DNA of 64,000 nt from Bolinopsis microptera. Its lineage: Eukaryota; Ctenophora; Tentaculata; Lobata; Bolinopsidae. Of this stretch, positions 13,124 through 24,060 are shown piece by piece (the stretch's first letter is position 1; every line of letters begins with the position of its first letter). The position numbers were made by a program, and so were the translations under genes. The notes beneath the pieces are model-generated. The model had not been told where the DNA came from. It did no database searches and saw nothing but the letters and a program-made list of their open reading frames with translations. Where the stretch lies: assembly GCF_026151205.1 (NCBI RefSeq), contig NC_087082.1:13177865-13241864 (forward strand), read 5' to 3'.

Positions 13124-16100
13124 TTACAACACTGCTTCCAAGTTAATATCTCCTTCATCAGGAGGTTCCCCTTCTTCCTGGTCGTCACCACTCTGCTTCT
13201 TTCCTGCCTCATCACCGGGTGAACCTAGACTTGGTTCGACAAACTCACGTATGGTCTTATGATACAGAAGTGGGCTTATCACAGCGTTGATGGTCAGTAC
13301 TGTCAGAGCGTAAGTGGCGTACCAGTCTGTGGCATCAATCAACCCAAGATTGTGGAGGCAACTTATGAGCATAAATGGCAGCCAACATGTAGCATATGCC
13401 CCGATCATCATCAAGAAACTTTGCAAAACTGTCCGGTTTTGACGACCAGTATCCTCATCGTCTACTTTGCGACGTTTAATGTAGATTACAATACTAGACA
13501 ATATCATCGCGATCACGCAAAATAGGTTGACGCCAAGTATGGACCAAACGAAGCTTTTGCTGTTTTTTTCTATTTCCTCCCTGCTCCTCGTTGCATCGTC
13601 ACTACGATCAAAATATTTGAAGAGGCAAACGCCATCATTTCCATAAAAGTGAACAGCACTTCTACTCAAGTTGCCGAAATCTCTGGTGAACATGCCGTCA
13701 ACCTTCTCCCCGATCACCTTCCACGTGAGAGCCTGGTACAGAGGTACGTACCAGGCAGGATCCAAGGACAATGTCCGTGATTCTCTGTGGTGACTTTGTT
13801 CGTGTTCATACCATCCGGGTAGTTCGCACACCGCCTTGTTAACTGGTACTACGTCTGACATATTGTAATATGTCTGGAAAATCTTGGAGTGCCTGAATTT
13901 ATTCACAAAGCCAGCGAAAAGCTTGTACTCTGGATCATAATAAATTCCCGACACAAAATGGTCTTCCCCGCGTTTAAACAGAGGTATAAAAGCAATTGCA
14001 AGTGAAGCAGCAACAACCACAAAAAGTGTTGTTTTTTTGTAGCCCCTGTAAGAGCCGGTCATAACACGTGACAACCTCATCAAACTCAATGCAGTCATAG
14101 CAAAGAGGGACAGCTGTATTCCAGTGGTGCTCAATACTCCTAAAACGGCACAAGCACTGCCCGTCAACCATTCTGCTTGTTTTTGGCAAAAGACTTTTCC
14201 AAAGACGATGCTATCGAAGATGGATATTACAATCAAGTAGATCCCAACGATGAAATTTCCAATTCCAATGAGACAAACAAGTCCCCTTGTGATCAGCAAA
14301 CTACCCGTTTCACCTTCTGAAGTACTCATTGCAACCTTGGTCACTGAGACGATGTTGAAGATGAGCGCTAGAATACCTATAAGCCAGCAGATACCTTTGA
14401 GCAGCAAGTTGTTGAGAATTTCTCTCCCACAGGACATGTTACACTCATCAGACAAATCAAAGCAGTCGAAAATACCGTCACATTTCTGAGAGAGAGGTAT
14501 TATCTGATGCATGACATCTGTCCTGTTCTTGGTGTTCTCACAAACCATGTGGTTGGAACAGTTACTTTCATCAGACATATCATCACAGTCGTTTCTAAGG
14601 TCACAAACCTGATTGTACTTTATACATTTGCCGTTATCACATTGGAAATAGTCATTTTGGTATTCACCTTCCTCGGACAATGTGACAAAAGCCAGTTGGG
14701 AGTTGTTGGCCAGGGTGTAAACTCTCTCGGGGTATTGTCCAGGACACGCATCAAAGCTTAAGGATTGATCGTGGAGAGGACAACGGGAGTTTATACATAG
14801 ACCCATGTAACTAAGGTAAACATAGAACTCGCCAAACAGATGGTTACAGTCTACTTTAGCAGCAGGAACATTCAACAGGGTGCTGACACCGAAAACATCG
14901 CCCGCAGGTCCTTCAAATTTCCTGATGTGACAAGCTTCATTTTCAGGTGGTCCTATCCAGGTGCACAAATCACGATTTGAGCAGTTTTCAATCACAGCCG
15001 ATGTTTTGAGGGTTGGGAAATCTCGCGAAATCTCGCAAATTTTGTTTTCAAGTGCGCAAGAGTTGACACCATCACAAAGAGAATCAAATTCAACATAGCC
15101 TTGCCAGCACAAGAGAACGTCTTGACAGGTTTTTTTTCCTATGATTGATCTTTCAGCGTAGTAACCAGTCCTACCTCCACAGAAGCGAACCTCCAGATCT
15201 TCATCTTCTCCATCCAGACAGTCAGTTTGGTTATCCATCAACCAGGCGACTGGTATCTCCATGTGTTTATCTACATTAAAACTGCGAGTACAACTCAGGT
15301 ATCCAGCTGTCGTTTGAGAGCATATTTCAAGGGTCTCGTCACTAGAATCAATGCAGTCAGCAACTCCGTCACAGAGTCTGTGTTTGTGAACTAGACAGTC
15401 AAGGTGTAACTTAGATGGATACTCACATGTATTTTCCAAGTTATTGTCACACAGATTAGCATAAATGGTCCTCTGAAAACCTCCCCCACAAACCACGTAC
15501 TTTGAAACACTGGACAGGTGACCCCTGACTAAACAGTAACCACCTACTCTGTCAACATCACTGCAGTTCGTTTGGTCCATGTAATCGTAACAGTACGGAT
15601 AAGTCCTAAAATCCGAATGTTGATATAAATAAAAGGTACTGCACCTAGTATTGTTAAATATGGGAACAGTGACGTCTCTTCCAAAACTCGTTTTTTGTCT
15701 GTAATGAAGACATGTGCTAAGAGTACTGTCATCTTCAACAGCACAGTTCAACTCGTCCTCCGAGTTAGCACACTGCACTCTCCAAGTACCACTACAAATG
15801 TATTCCGGGGACACATAACTGTAATTGCCATTATAACTATTGTTACAATACATCCCGTAAGTGTATCCATTACACCTACTTTCATCTTCACAGCCGTACG
15901 CGTCGCATTTATCGTCACAAACATTTGTGATCTCTTCCTCAGCGTCTGAGTCAGACCTGACCTCATCAGCTGTGTCACAACTGCCGCTGTATCTAGTACA
16001 CCTAACAAAACGAGATGGCCCTTCTTCCTCCTCGAAATAGCCTCCACACAACTCCGTGAAGCCACTTGATGAAAAATACGTCCCACTCCTGCTGAGGCCG

Positions 16101-19100
16101 CATGCTTGGTAAACGTGTGGGTCTCCTTTACACACATTGGTCACATTTATTAGAAAATAATCATCCTTGACGTAAAGGTACGAGATGTCCGAGTTAAGAC
16201 ATTTGAGTCCCCTTTGTCCGCAACTTATTTTCAAAAATCCTTTTATATTTATTATATAGCAATTGTCCCCTAAAGGTATGCTACCGCGTTCTTTGACTTT
16301 CTCGTTGATATGTCGCAAGCTGACGCAACCTGAGCAAGTTGTTTGTATTACGTGCCGGCGAAATAAAAAATGTAGTAAAAAAATCCTGTACTAGTTCAAA
16401 ATGATAAAAGTAAACAGATTTCCTTTTGTTTGGGAAAGAGAAACACTGGCAGCAGTCCACTCTACCCAATTATGGGTTTTGGTCAAATTCATTATATTTA
16501 TAGATAGATACATATTGATTTACTTCACGACAATCTGTTGCAAAACGGGGTTTCAGAAAACCCACTTCCCGATACTTCTAAAAACTTGAAACTTTTTTGC
16601 AGTCTAGACGCCCTGCAAACTTTCAAATTTCTTACTCAACAGTGGTGTGCGCCGCCGTGTTCTACCAAAATCGGCGGCGGCGTGGCCAAAATTAGCGGCG
16701 GCGGCAGCGTTCGGCGGCGTTGCCTGTGGACAATTGGCAGTTTCAGTTGTGACTCGACAAAATGGAAATTCATTGCTTAGGTAAAGGATTGACTTAGTAT
16801 TTATAAGGTTTAGACAGTTGCAAATTTCACTTCAATTCATCGTTGATCGTATGACAGGAATTCACAATTTCATGAAACATTGCATACCTTAGTTCCCAAA
16901 AATTTGTGTGCCATTATATTGAGCACAATTTATTTGAGCCCGAAAAATTTGGGCAAAAAATTTGAACTCATTTGGGCGACCGAAAATTTGGGCACAAATT
17001 CTTCGAAAAATGAACGATTTTCCACTAAAATTTCAGTTAGATATTTGCCTTAGTTCATTATATTCCTTATTATTCCAGTCATTTTGCTTTCAATTTTAAG
17101 CAGAAATAGAAAACACAAATTTCAAATATTATTTCACTTGGATATGAAGAAAAAGCCATCTTTCTATAGATTTCAGGGCCACAGGCCAAATGCCAAAAGT
17201 TTGGTTAGCAAAAAATTTAGCAGACGGAAAAGATTTATGCAATTAATTTGGTCTGCAAAAAATTTGGGCGAGAGGCCGGAGGCCCGCTCAAATTTTTTGT
17301 CGCCCAAATTTTTGGGAATTAAGGTATGCTACATCGAACTACTTGACGTCAGACATGCTAGAGGGATTTTATAATTATATCCAGCAATTATGCCTACCCC
17401 TATTAAATTTTTTTGAGTAATGTTTTGATAATTCAAATTTTAAAAATACCACGTTCACGCCGTTTGCGCCGCCGATAAATTGTTCGGCGCAGCGGCGTGG
17501 GCTAAAAAACTCGGCGGCGGCGCACACCCCTGTTACTAAATTTTAACATGATTTTTAAGGTACCTTTATTATAAATATGGCGATCTTGGGTTTCTTACCG
17601 GATTCGGACTAAACTATATCATTGGATCAATGAAAAACGAGTTAGGGGTCGTTAACATATTACGTAATTAATATTTTAGCAATTTTTACCCCCTCCCCCC
17701 TCCGTAATCAACCGTAATCAAGTTTCAAATTTCGGAGCTGAGAGTATAGAGATTATAGACACCCGCCACACATGATCTCAGCTATAATATTATGAGTATT
17801 TATGATTTAGTTTGAAGATCAAAATGCTTACCACTGCATGTAGGTACATCACAGTACTCCCATCGAGGCACAGTTCCCTCAGCATTAAAACACCAGGCGC
17901 TTGATTCACTGAGGAAAATGACGACACATGTCATATAAATGAAGAATTTCTAAAAGTTAAACAAAATTTCACAGATCATTTATATTGCAAAGCCCCTTCA
18001 TTGCAGTTTCATTGTACTTGTAGATTTTACTTAAATCTACAATAAATGTTTGTGCCCCTACCTTGTGCTCGACTTGATGACAATGATTATGGGACACTAC
18101 CAGATATCAGATATTAAAGACTTACCCGTCTGGATTTCTGCAATAGTTCTCTTGCAGTCCTGAATCAGAGTATCTGAAAATGTTTTTGTAATAAGCTATT
18201 TTCCTAAAGTAGATAGTGTTAATTGTGAATCGTAACTAACAATTTGAATTTGGCTTCTGTCGAGAGCCATTTTAGAAACATTTCGAAGTTTGGGTATAAA
18301 ATGATTTAGGACGCTCAATTTAATAGAGTACATTTTTAATCTTCCAAAATCCGAATAATCTGGATAAGAATATATCTAAATCTGGATTATGCCGTATTAT
18401 ATTGTGGCCGCCTGTGGGTGAGACTAGCTAATACCTGTTGTGCCTTAGAAGCACAAAGAAAACTTACGCCTCAGGAGTTATGCTGTGTTTATTAGGTGAT
18501 TGAGAGTCCCATCTCTGGCAGACGTGTCCTGATGCTGTGACAGATACATTTCCCCTGTAGTCTGATCCATCCACTTTATCAACACACTCTGGCCGGGCTG
18601 GAGTAAACCCATTTGTTATTCTCTTAGAACCTCGTGATTGAGCAGCATATATCACGAGTAAGGCAGGTCGACTAACGAAGTGCGCCACTAAGCCATCATA
18701 TATGATATACTAGTAGTAGTACTAGTAGAGTTTTCTGTGCCCCCGGCAGACCAAGGAGAACCTTTCCGTCGTTAACTTACGGCACAATAGTTCTCATAGT
18801 TGTCATATTTAATTCTGGACAAAAAGTTCAAAGTGGAAGAATTTTTGAAAAAAATTCAACGGACTTTAACTTGGACGGACCTTAAATGAACGCACTTTAT
18901 TTGAACGGACATTAAGATGAACATTAGGGCCTCCAGCGTTCAATTAATGTCCGTCCAAATAAGGTGCGATGAGGTATTTATTGCACACTCGTTTAGGCAA
19001 TATTAAGAAACCAAATTTTGGATCCATCAAAGTTGGAGAATTGGCTTGTGGTACCGAGAATTTACCATTTTTAAAAATACCATTTTTGACCACCTTTGCC

Positions 19101-20067
19101 AACTTCCTATAAATCTCCCGCTTTTTATAACCATCTGGTTAGGGTGTTAAAATCATCAGCAGTCCGTTTTTTTTCAAAAAACTGCATCAAAAAATATTAG
19201 TCACGAGACAAGTTAGGTCACTATTTATGAACCGTACTTTTAAAAGTACCGTGGAAGAATATGGGTTAAAATAAACCTGCTGAACGACTTCTTTTGACAT
19301 TAGTCTTAATGCCAGGAAAAACAGTAAAGGGGGTATATAACAGTATAGGAGATCAAATATTTAATGTAAATATTGATCGTTATAATTGAAGTAGACGTAG
19401 AAATGTCGATACGTTATTCAGCTATTTATTTCCATTAGAATCTTTCTTCACTGAGTCTATTCAGAAACAATCAGAAATTTGAATGAAAGAGTATAAGAGG
19501 TATAATAGTAGTATAGTGAGTAGAACTAGAAGGGCGACGGTCGTGCATGCCAGCGGCAGCACTGTGATGAATATAAAAACACCCTAAAATTCTTCCTTTT
19601 AAAGTTATGGTAGAAAATGTGATTTTTAATCTGTGAATAATATTAAATATTAGATAAACTCTTAACTCACTTCTAGCAAGAGCACTTCTAGATGGTACAG
19701 GAGTGTCTTGTGTCGGCATCAGTTTAGGGTCTCGTGGTGGCTCCAGTTTAGGGTCTGTTGTCTCAGTGTCCCGTTTGTTAATGAGTTTGCCATCGCTGCT
19801 ACTCGTATTGGAAAACACGATACTTTTGATCTCGTCCTCTGTTGATCCTGCACACGACTGGTTTAGCTATAAATATAACTACAAGTGTTTAATTTTAATG
19901 CTACAAATAAAAACTAGTGATAGCTCTATTTTTACAAACTAAATGAATATTTCATTAATAATTAAACTTGTACATGCTAAAAACTAACCTTGAGGAATTA
20001 AAGAAACACAAGAGGGGACCAACAGTAAAACCCAAAGTTGTAGTGCCCTCTTCATCATCAATATCAT
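13124..20067 (-). CDS. Kringle-LDLa-rhodopsin-family GPCR (LGR/RXFP/GRL101-like)
   Basis: Six coding exons on the minus strand, all with GT/AG and matching phases: 20067-19989, 19847-19671, 18597-18468, 18173-18126, 17908-17832, 16329-13124; 1238 residues. Exon 1 encodes a signal peptide (MKRALQLWVLLLVPSCVSL preceded by MILM). Exon 2 gives a Ser/Thr/Pro-rich linker. Exons 3-5 give a complete kringle at about residues 89-169 (six Cys; DYRG, GHVCQRW, YCRNPDG, WCF, RWEYCDVPTC). The large exon 6 holds LDLa repeats, the best at about 474-504, 729-759 and 765-798 (CDLRNDCDDMSDESNC, CDGIFDCFDLSDEC), with degenerate ones before, then seven membrane segments from about residue 810 to 1195. YLIVISIFDSIVFG, AEWLTGSACAV and FYGNDGVC match the LGR/relaxin-receptor class of rhodopsin receptors. 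No leucine-rich repeats were seen. Expected role: plasma-membrane receptor for an unknown, possibly peptide, ligand. The exon 6 acceptor (CTCAG|G at 16330-16331) has a weak polypyrimidine tract, so the kringle-LDLa join rests on phase match and adjacency. Confidence 0.85.
16655..16715. repeat. CGG-rich low-complexity segment
   Basis: Short (GGC/CGG)n-like tract interrupted by AAAT; an inverted related tract (GCGCCGCCG, GGCGGCGGCG) lies at 17458-17525 on the other side of the MITE, so the two may be the arms of a larger decayed inverted-repeat element of about 900 bp. Confidence 0.5.
16882..17328. mobile_element. MITE with 25-bp inverted repeats in receptor intron 5
   Basis: Ends GCATACCTTAGTTCCC and, inverted, GGGAATTAAGGTATGC match over about 25 bp with one mismatch; the TIR can be read as CCTTARTTCCC bordered by TA, consistent with a TA target site. 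Interior is rich in AAATTTGGGC words in both orientations; no ORF. It sits between the kringle exons and the LDLa/7TM exon. Confidence 0.65.
18885..18970. repeat. Imperfect ~28-bp inverted repeat in receptor intron 2
   Basis: CGCACTTTATTTGAACGGAC at about 18891 and its inverted counterpart GTCCGTCCAAATAAGGTGCG ending near 18968 pair with a few mismatches around a ~20-bp loop. It could be a tiny MITE or a remnant; a related half-site (GTCCGTTTAAATAAAGTCCG) is at about 7141. Confidence 0.45.
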
Positions 20068-20159
20068 GTCACCATTTTTCTGTGATTAATTGTAATACTT
20101 TGAAGACAGTTTTAAAATTAAATACAGTTAGCTATATTCAACGCGATACAACAAGGATT

Positions 20160-21960
20160 AGGAAGCCGAAGATCAAAAAGGGGCTCAATAAAAAACTCGA
20201 AGATGGCATTAAGTTAACATCCCACTGCTCCAATAATAATGGGGTTCACTATTAGATCTACAGCATCTAAATTGTATCAAATCGTCATATTACAACGCAC
20301 GAGTGACGGTTTAGAAGGTTTGCTACGAAACAATCAGTGTGGGTTTAGGAAGAACAGGTCATGCATTGATCAGATTTATTCACTCCGCACCATTATATCA
20401 CCATTATTATACATAACTGCCTTGAATATAATAATCTCCCCCTGTTTATACAGGGTGGGCAAAAAGTCAGTGGGCATACGTTGGCCTTAATAGCTCCACC
20501 ATGTTTTATATTTGAGAGCTGTTGCTTTGCAGATGGCATTCTGTACTTACTGGTTCGAGGATTCCGTCGTCAAAATTTGAAAATTCGAATATTTTAGACC
20601 ACGCCCATTCAATATTAAAACACCTTTACTGTTTTCTCTGAACATGCTGAACGCCTAATTTTTTCAGAGACGGTAGAGTATTAAATGTTGCATATGATCT
20701 GAAAAGATGAGGCAAAACAGATTAGAAATGATGAAGTTATCAAGCATTTTCTGTATCTCATTAACAAAATTGACTGGGTGTATATTTTGTAGACTTCAAG
20801 GCAGCTTTTGATTCAATCGACAGGGATTATATTTGGAATGCTTTCAGTCATAATTATGGCCTGCCATGTAAATACATCCGAATTATACAGGCATTCTTTA
20901 ATCGAACTGTCAGTGCTGTCAGACACAACGGTGAATTGTCAGAATGGTTTGAAGTAAGTTCTGGCAGTGGCCAAGGAGATTTTCAGGGTCCCCCACTTTT
21001 TAATGTCTGTCTCAATGTGGCTGCTGAGAGAACAGGAAAGCAACATTGCACCAAAGTGGTGTCTCACGGAGCGGTTCTTCAAAGATCTATCAGTCCGCTT
21101 GTTGATGATATCACTGTTAGATACGGATTATACAGATGACATGGCTGTACTGGATAACAGCGAGGAAGGTCTTCAAGAAACAACTGATCTTTTGTGTATG
21201 TATGGTGCCCACTGCCCAGGGAGGTCTCAGAACCAATGGTAAAAAGACTGAGGCTATGGTATAATTGGTAAAGCAACCTCTCAACGGCCATACACGAAAG
21301 AAGTCACAGTGAATATCACTGCTGAAGACACGCCAGTGCAGCAAGTTAGTGACTTTACATACTTAGGTACAATTATTTCCAGCGACAGCACTATCGACCG
21401 TGAACTGTCTGCTAGGATTCAGAAAGCTTCCGGATCCTTCAACCAACTCAGTAATATATGAAAAAACCGCAACATCAAGTCTTATACAAAGATCAGGATT
21501 TATGAGGTAGCAGTTTTGACAATATTGTTATATGGTAGTGAGGTTTGGAACAAAACAAAAAAGCAGCTTTGATGTGTTCCATCAGCGTTGCTTGAGGAGA
21601 ATAAATAGGATAAAATGGCTCGACCGGGTTAGAAAGACAAAAGTGCTGGAGCTTGCAAGGATAAATCTATGCAGTAGGGACGTATATAGGAGCAAACAGC
21701 CTGCGCTGGTTTGGCCATGTCACCAGAATGCCAGACACTAGGCTTCCTAAGTACCTGCTTAGATCTAAGGGTCGTCCAAGAAAGAACTGGATGAAATTTT
21801 TGCTGGAAGATGCTGCAGCGTTTTCAGGAAACACTGATATAGATCTATAAGGAACGAGCGAGATGGCTAGTGACCGCAAACACTGGAGGGAGATGATACG
21901 ACATAAACGGGAGTTCATTGGTGCAGGCCAATTGAATGATTGAGGATACCTAATCCAGTA
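20160..21960 (+). pseudogene. Decayed LINE reverse transcriptase, interrupted
   Basis: Pieces of one non-LTR retrotransposon RT lie in shifting frames: NNQCGFRKNRSCIDQIYSLR (20328-20390), VDFKAAFDSIDRDYIW (about 20790-20840), then EWFEVSSGSGQGDFQGPPLF (20942-21000), DYTDDMAVLDN (21128-21160, the YADD-box region with A changed to T), DFTYLGTIISSDSTIDREL (21350-21408) and, in another frame, FHQRCLRRINRIKWLDRVR. Several stops and frameshifts make it inactive. The element is split at 20449 by a small DNA transposon. The C-terminal part (KNWMKF, HWREMIRHKREFIGAGQ) continues to about 21940. Clade not assigned with confidence; it differs from the LINEs at 39-44 and 50-54 kb. Confidence 0.8.
20449..20780 (+). 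mobile_element. CAGGGTGGGC element, partial copy inside the LINE
   Basis: Starts TACAGGGTGGGC and follows, at high similarity, the first ~330 bp of the element at 57012-58279 (shared landmarks GAGAGCTGTTGCTTTGCA, GGATTCCGTCGTCAAAATTT, CAAAATTGACTGGGTG). The other end is absent: LINE coding sequence resumes shortly after, so the copy was truncated or internally deleted. Confidence 0.75.
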
Positions 21961-22375
21961 CAAGTAAGTTCGTAACCATGAATTATTCTCAATAACGCTG
22001 AGATTGAATATATATATAATATATTCATACTAATTGCTAATATATGTAATTCTACTACTAGTGTAACCCGTGCCTACGGCCGGGACTTCACTATCGCAGT
22101 TGAATTGCAAAAGTAAATAATAAACGGTGCAAAAGTTAAAACGGTGCAAAAGCATGAACTCGCTCAGTTGAAACCGGCCACATTAGAGTAAATTTAATTC
22201 TGAGCGCCCAACACGTATCCAATACAATAGTAATACTTAATAGGCAATATTCAATATTATTATATTGCGGCTCGATCCTGGATCTATAGCTCTACTGCCA
22301 AATTACCTAATTATATACTGTATACCAACGCTGTAATTATAGGGGAGCTGTAAATTTAATGAGCCCATGGGGCGA

Positions 22376-22420
22376 TCGAGAGAGAGAGAGAGCGAAAGAG
22401 AGAGAGATAGAGAGAGTGTG
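22376..22420. repeat. (GA)n microsatellite
   Basis: About 45 bp of GA repeats with interruptions. Confidence 0.85.
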
Positions 22421-22569
22421 TCAACATTTGGGGCACAAAACCATTAATTAAACCACTTACTATAAGTATAAAGAAAACGGCTTCGTCAGAAGCTGTTGTC
22501 GAAACTATACCGAAAAAAACCAGTTCCACAACTTTACCGTTTTCTTGATTAAGCCGTTCGAAAATAACA

Positions 22570-22616
22570 CACGTGCACACATACACACATCACACATACA
22601 CACACCCACACATTTT
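22570..22616. repeat. (CA)n microsatellite
   Basis: Interrupted CA/CACATA repeats. Confidence 0.8.
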
Positions 22617-23064
22617 TGTAATTATTAGTAATAGTACCGATATGAAAGACAATATTATATAATATTAATATATATGTATTAGTTATATGTTATAGTTATA
22701 GTATTAGTTATATATTATATAATTTGGTGCACCATACATTAACATATTGTGATCAACTGCAACCGTGTCGAATTTGACATTGTCATTTGAAAATTGTCCA
22801 TTGTCAATGGACTGACCCGGCATGCGCTTGGCGTTACTTCGTAGCAGGTTTGACATACGTTGCATGCCACTTTTCGCGCGAAACATGTATCAATAGCAGG
22901 TAACTTAACATAATTTCGAGAAGAAAGCGGCGCGCGCTATATCGAAGAAATTTAGACGAGCATTATCAGTAGATGTTTTCTTTTCAGAATTGTAATTATG
23001 TCGCGTACAAATGTGATCCAAAATATCGCAAAAGTTAGGTGCGTGCGGGAATTCCGGAATTTAC

Positions 23065-23141
23065 TTACTGGGCTGCGCTCAGCCTGTCATTCCGCCAAAT
23101 CTTTATGTTTATGAACATAATAGCCTGAGGTCCCCAGGTAA
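23065..23141 (+). mobile_element. 77-bp miniature TIR element, copy A
   Basis: Begins TTACTGGG and ends CCAGGTAA (inverted: TTACCTGG), bounded by a perfect 8-bp direct repeat GAATTTAC at 23057-23064 and 23142-23149. It is the most diverged of four copies in the window (others at 46652, 47359, 48501). The 8-bp duplication is typical of hAT-type transposition. No coding capacity. Confidence 0.85.
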
Positions 23142-23269
23142 GAATTTACATGTACAAATTGTACATCAATAAATAACACTGTTCGCAGAAGACTATAACT
23201 ATACCCTAGTCCCTAACTTATTATATATAATATGGTTAGGGTTTCGAATATAAATAATCATTCAGCTAT

Positions 23270-23500
23270 GACCCGCCGCGCACGAGTGCGCGGCTCCCCC
23301 TGTATTATATCGTAGTATAGAAACGACAATGGGTGATGGGGGTCACGACGTGATCATGATACAAGGTTCATCATACATGGTTAGGGTTAGGGTTGGGACT
23401 TGGGATTAGAGTTTATGTAAAACCGTATTGTTCGGCTGCAAAACCAAAAGTACCGTGATAGTTTAATTGGGCGAGCGAATTAGTAAGACGAAGAGCCATA
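23270..23500. mobile_element. Partial GGGCGAGCGA-family MITE
   Basis: Shares with 57379-57819 the module GACCCGCCGCGCACG near one end, a telomere-like GGTTAGGGTTAGGGTTGGGA tract, TTTATGTAAAACCGT and the terminal GGGCGAGCGAATTAGTAAGA. The left terminus is missing. Confidence 0.6.
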
Positions 23501-23605
23501 TATTATATAGCCCACTCCTATACAAATAGGTTTAGTCAATACACAATAGTGATACTGATCAATGGAAAATAAAATGAACAAATACTTAAAATCTCTAATT
23601 AATAA

Positions 23606-24060
23606 TTCGCTCGTCCAAAAATTATCACGTGACTTTGGTTTTTATGGTTTTGCAGCAGAACAAAACCATGAAAAAGGTTTTACATGAACCCTTATCCCAA
23701 CGACCAGATCCAACTTTATAACCCAAGCCATGACCCGGCCCGAAGCTATCCATAATGCATAACCGTAACCACAACCTGACCCTAACGGCTAACCCTAACT
23801 AACCAAAGCCAGCTAGCTAAACACTAAACAATTGAATTCGTGTTTTAGTTTTACTATATAGCCTAGCCTGTCACGTGACAAAAACAGTGTTTTGCCCATA
23901 ACTCTCCAGCGAAGCATTTTACCCTACTAAATACTACATATACGTCATTGGTCATGGGGGTGATTCAGAATCAGCGTCCAAAATATAGAATTAGATCGAA
24001 CTAGATTACTTTCATACCTTAGACTTTTTACAATAATTTTCTTAAAATTTGGGCGAGCGA
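23606..24060. mobile_element. GGGCGAGCGA-family MITE, inverted full-length copy
   Basis: Ends TTCGCTCGTCCAAAAATT and AAATTTGGGCGAGCGA are inverted repeats. The interior runs as the reverse complement of 57344-57819, including degenerate CCCTAA-like repeats (23660-23800) and the stretch over 23870-24000. About 455 bp, non-coding. Target duplication not clear. Confidence 0.7.

Noticed and set aside
15544-16137. Several Cys/Thr-rich frames overlapping the receptor
   Set aside because: Other-frame shadows of the LDLa-repeat exon.
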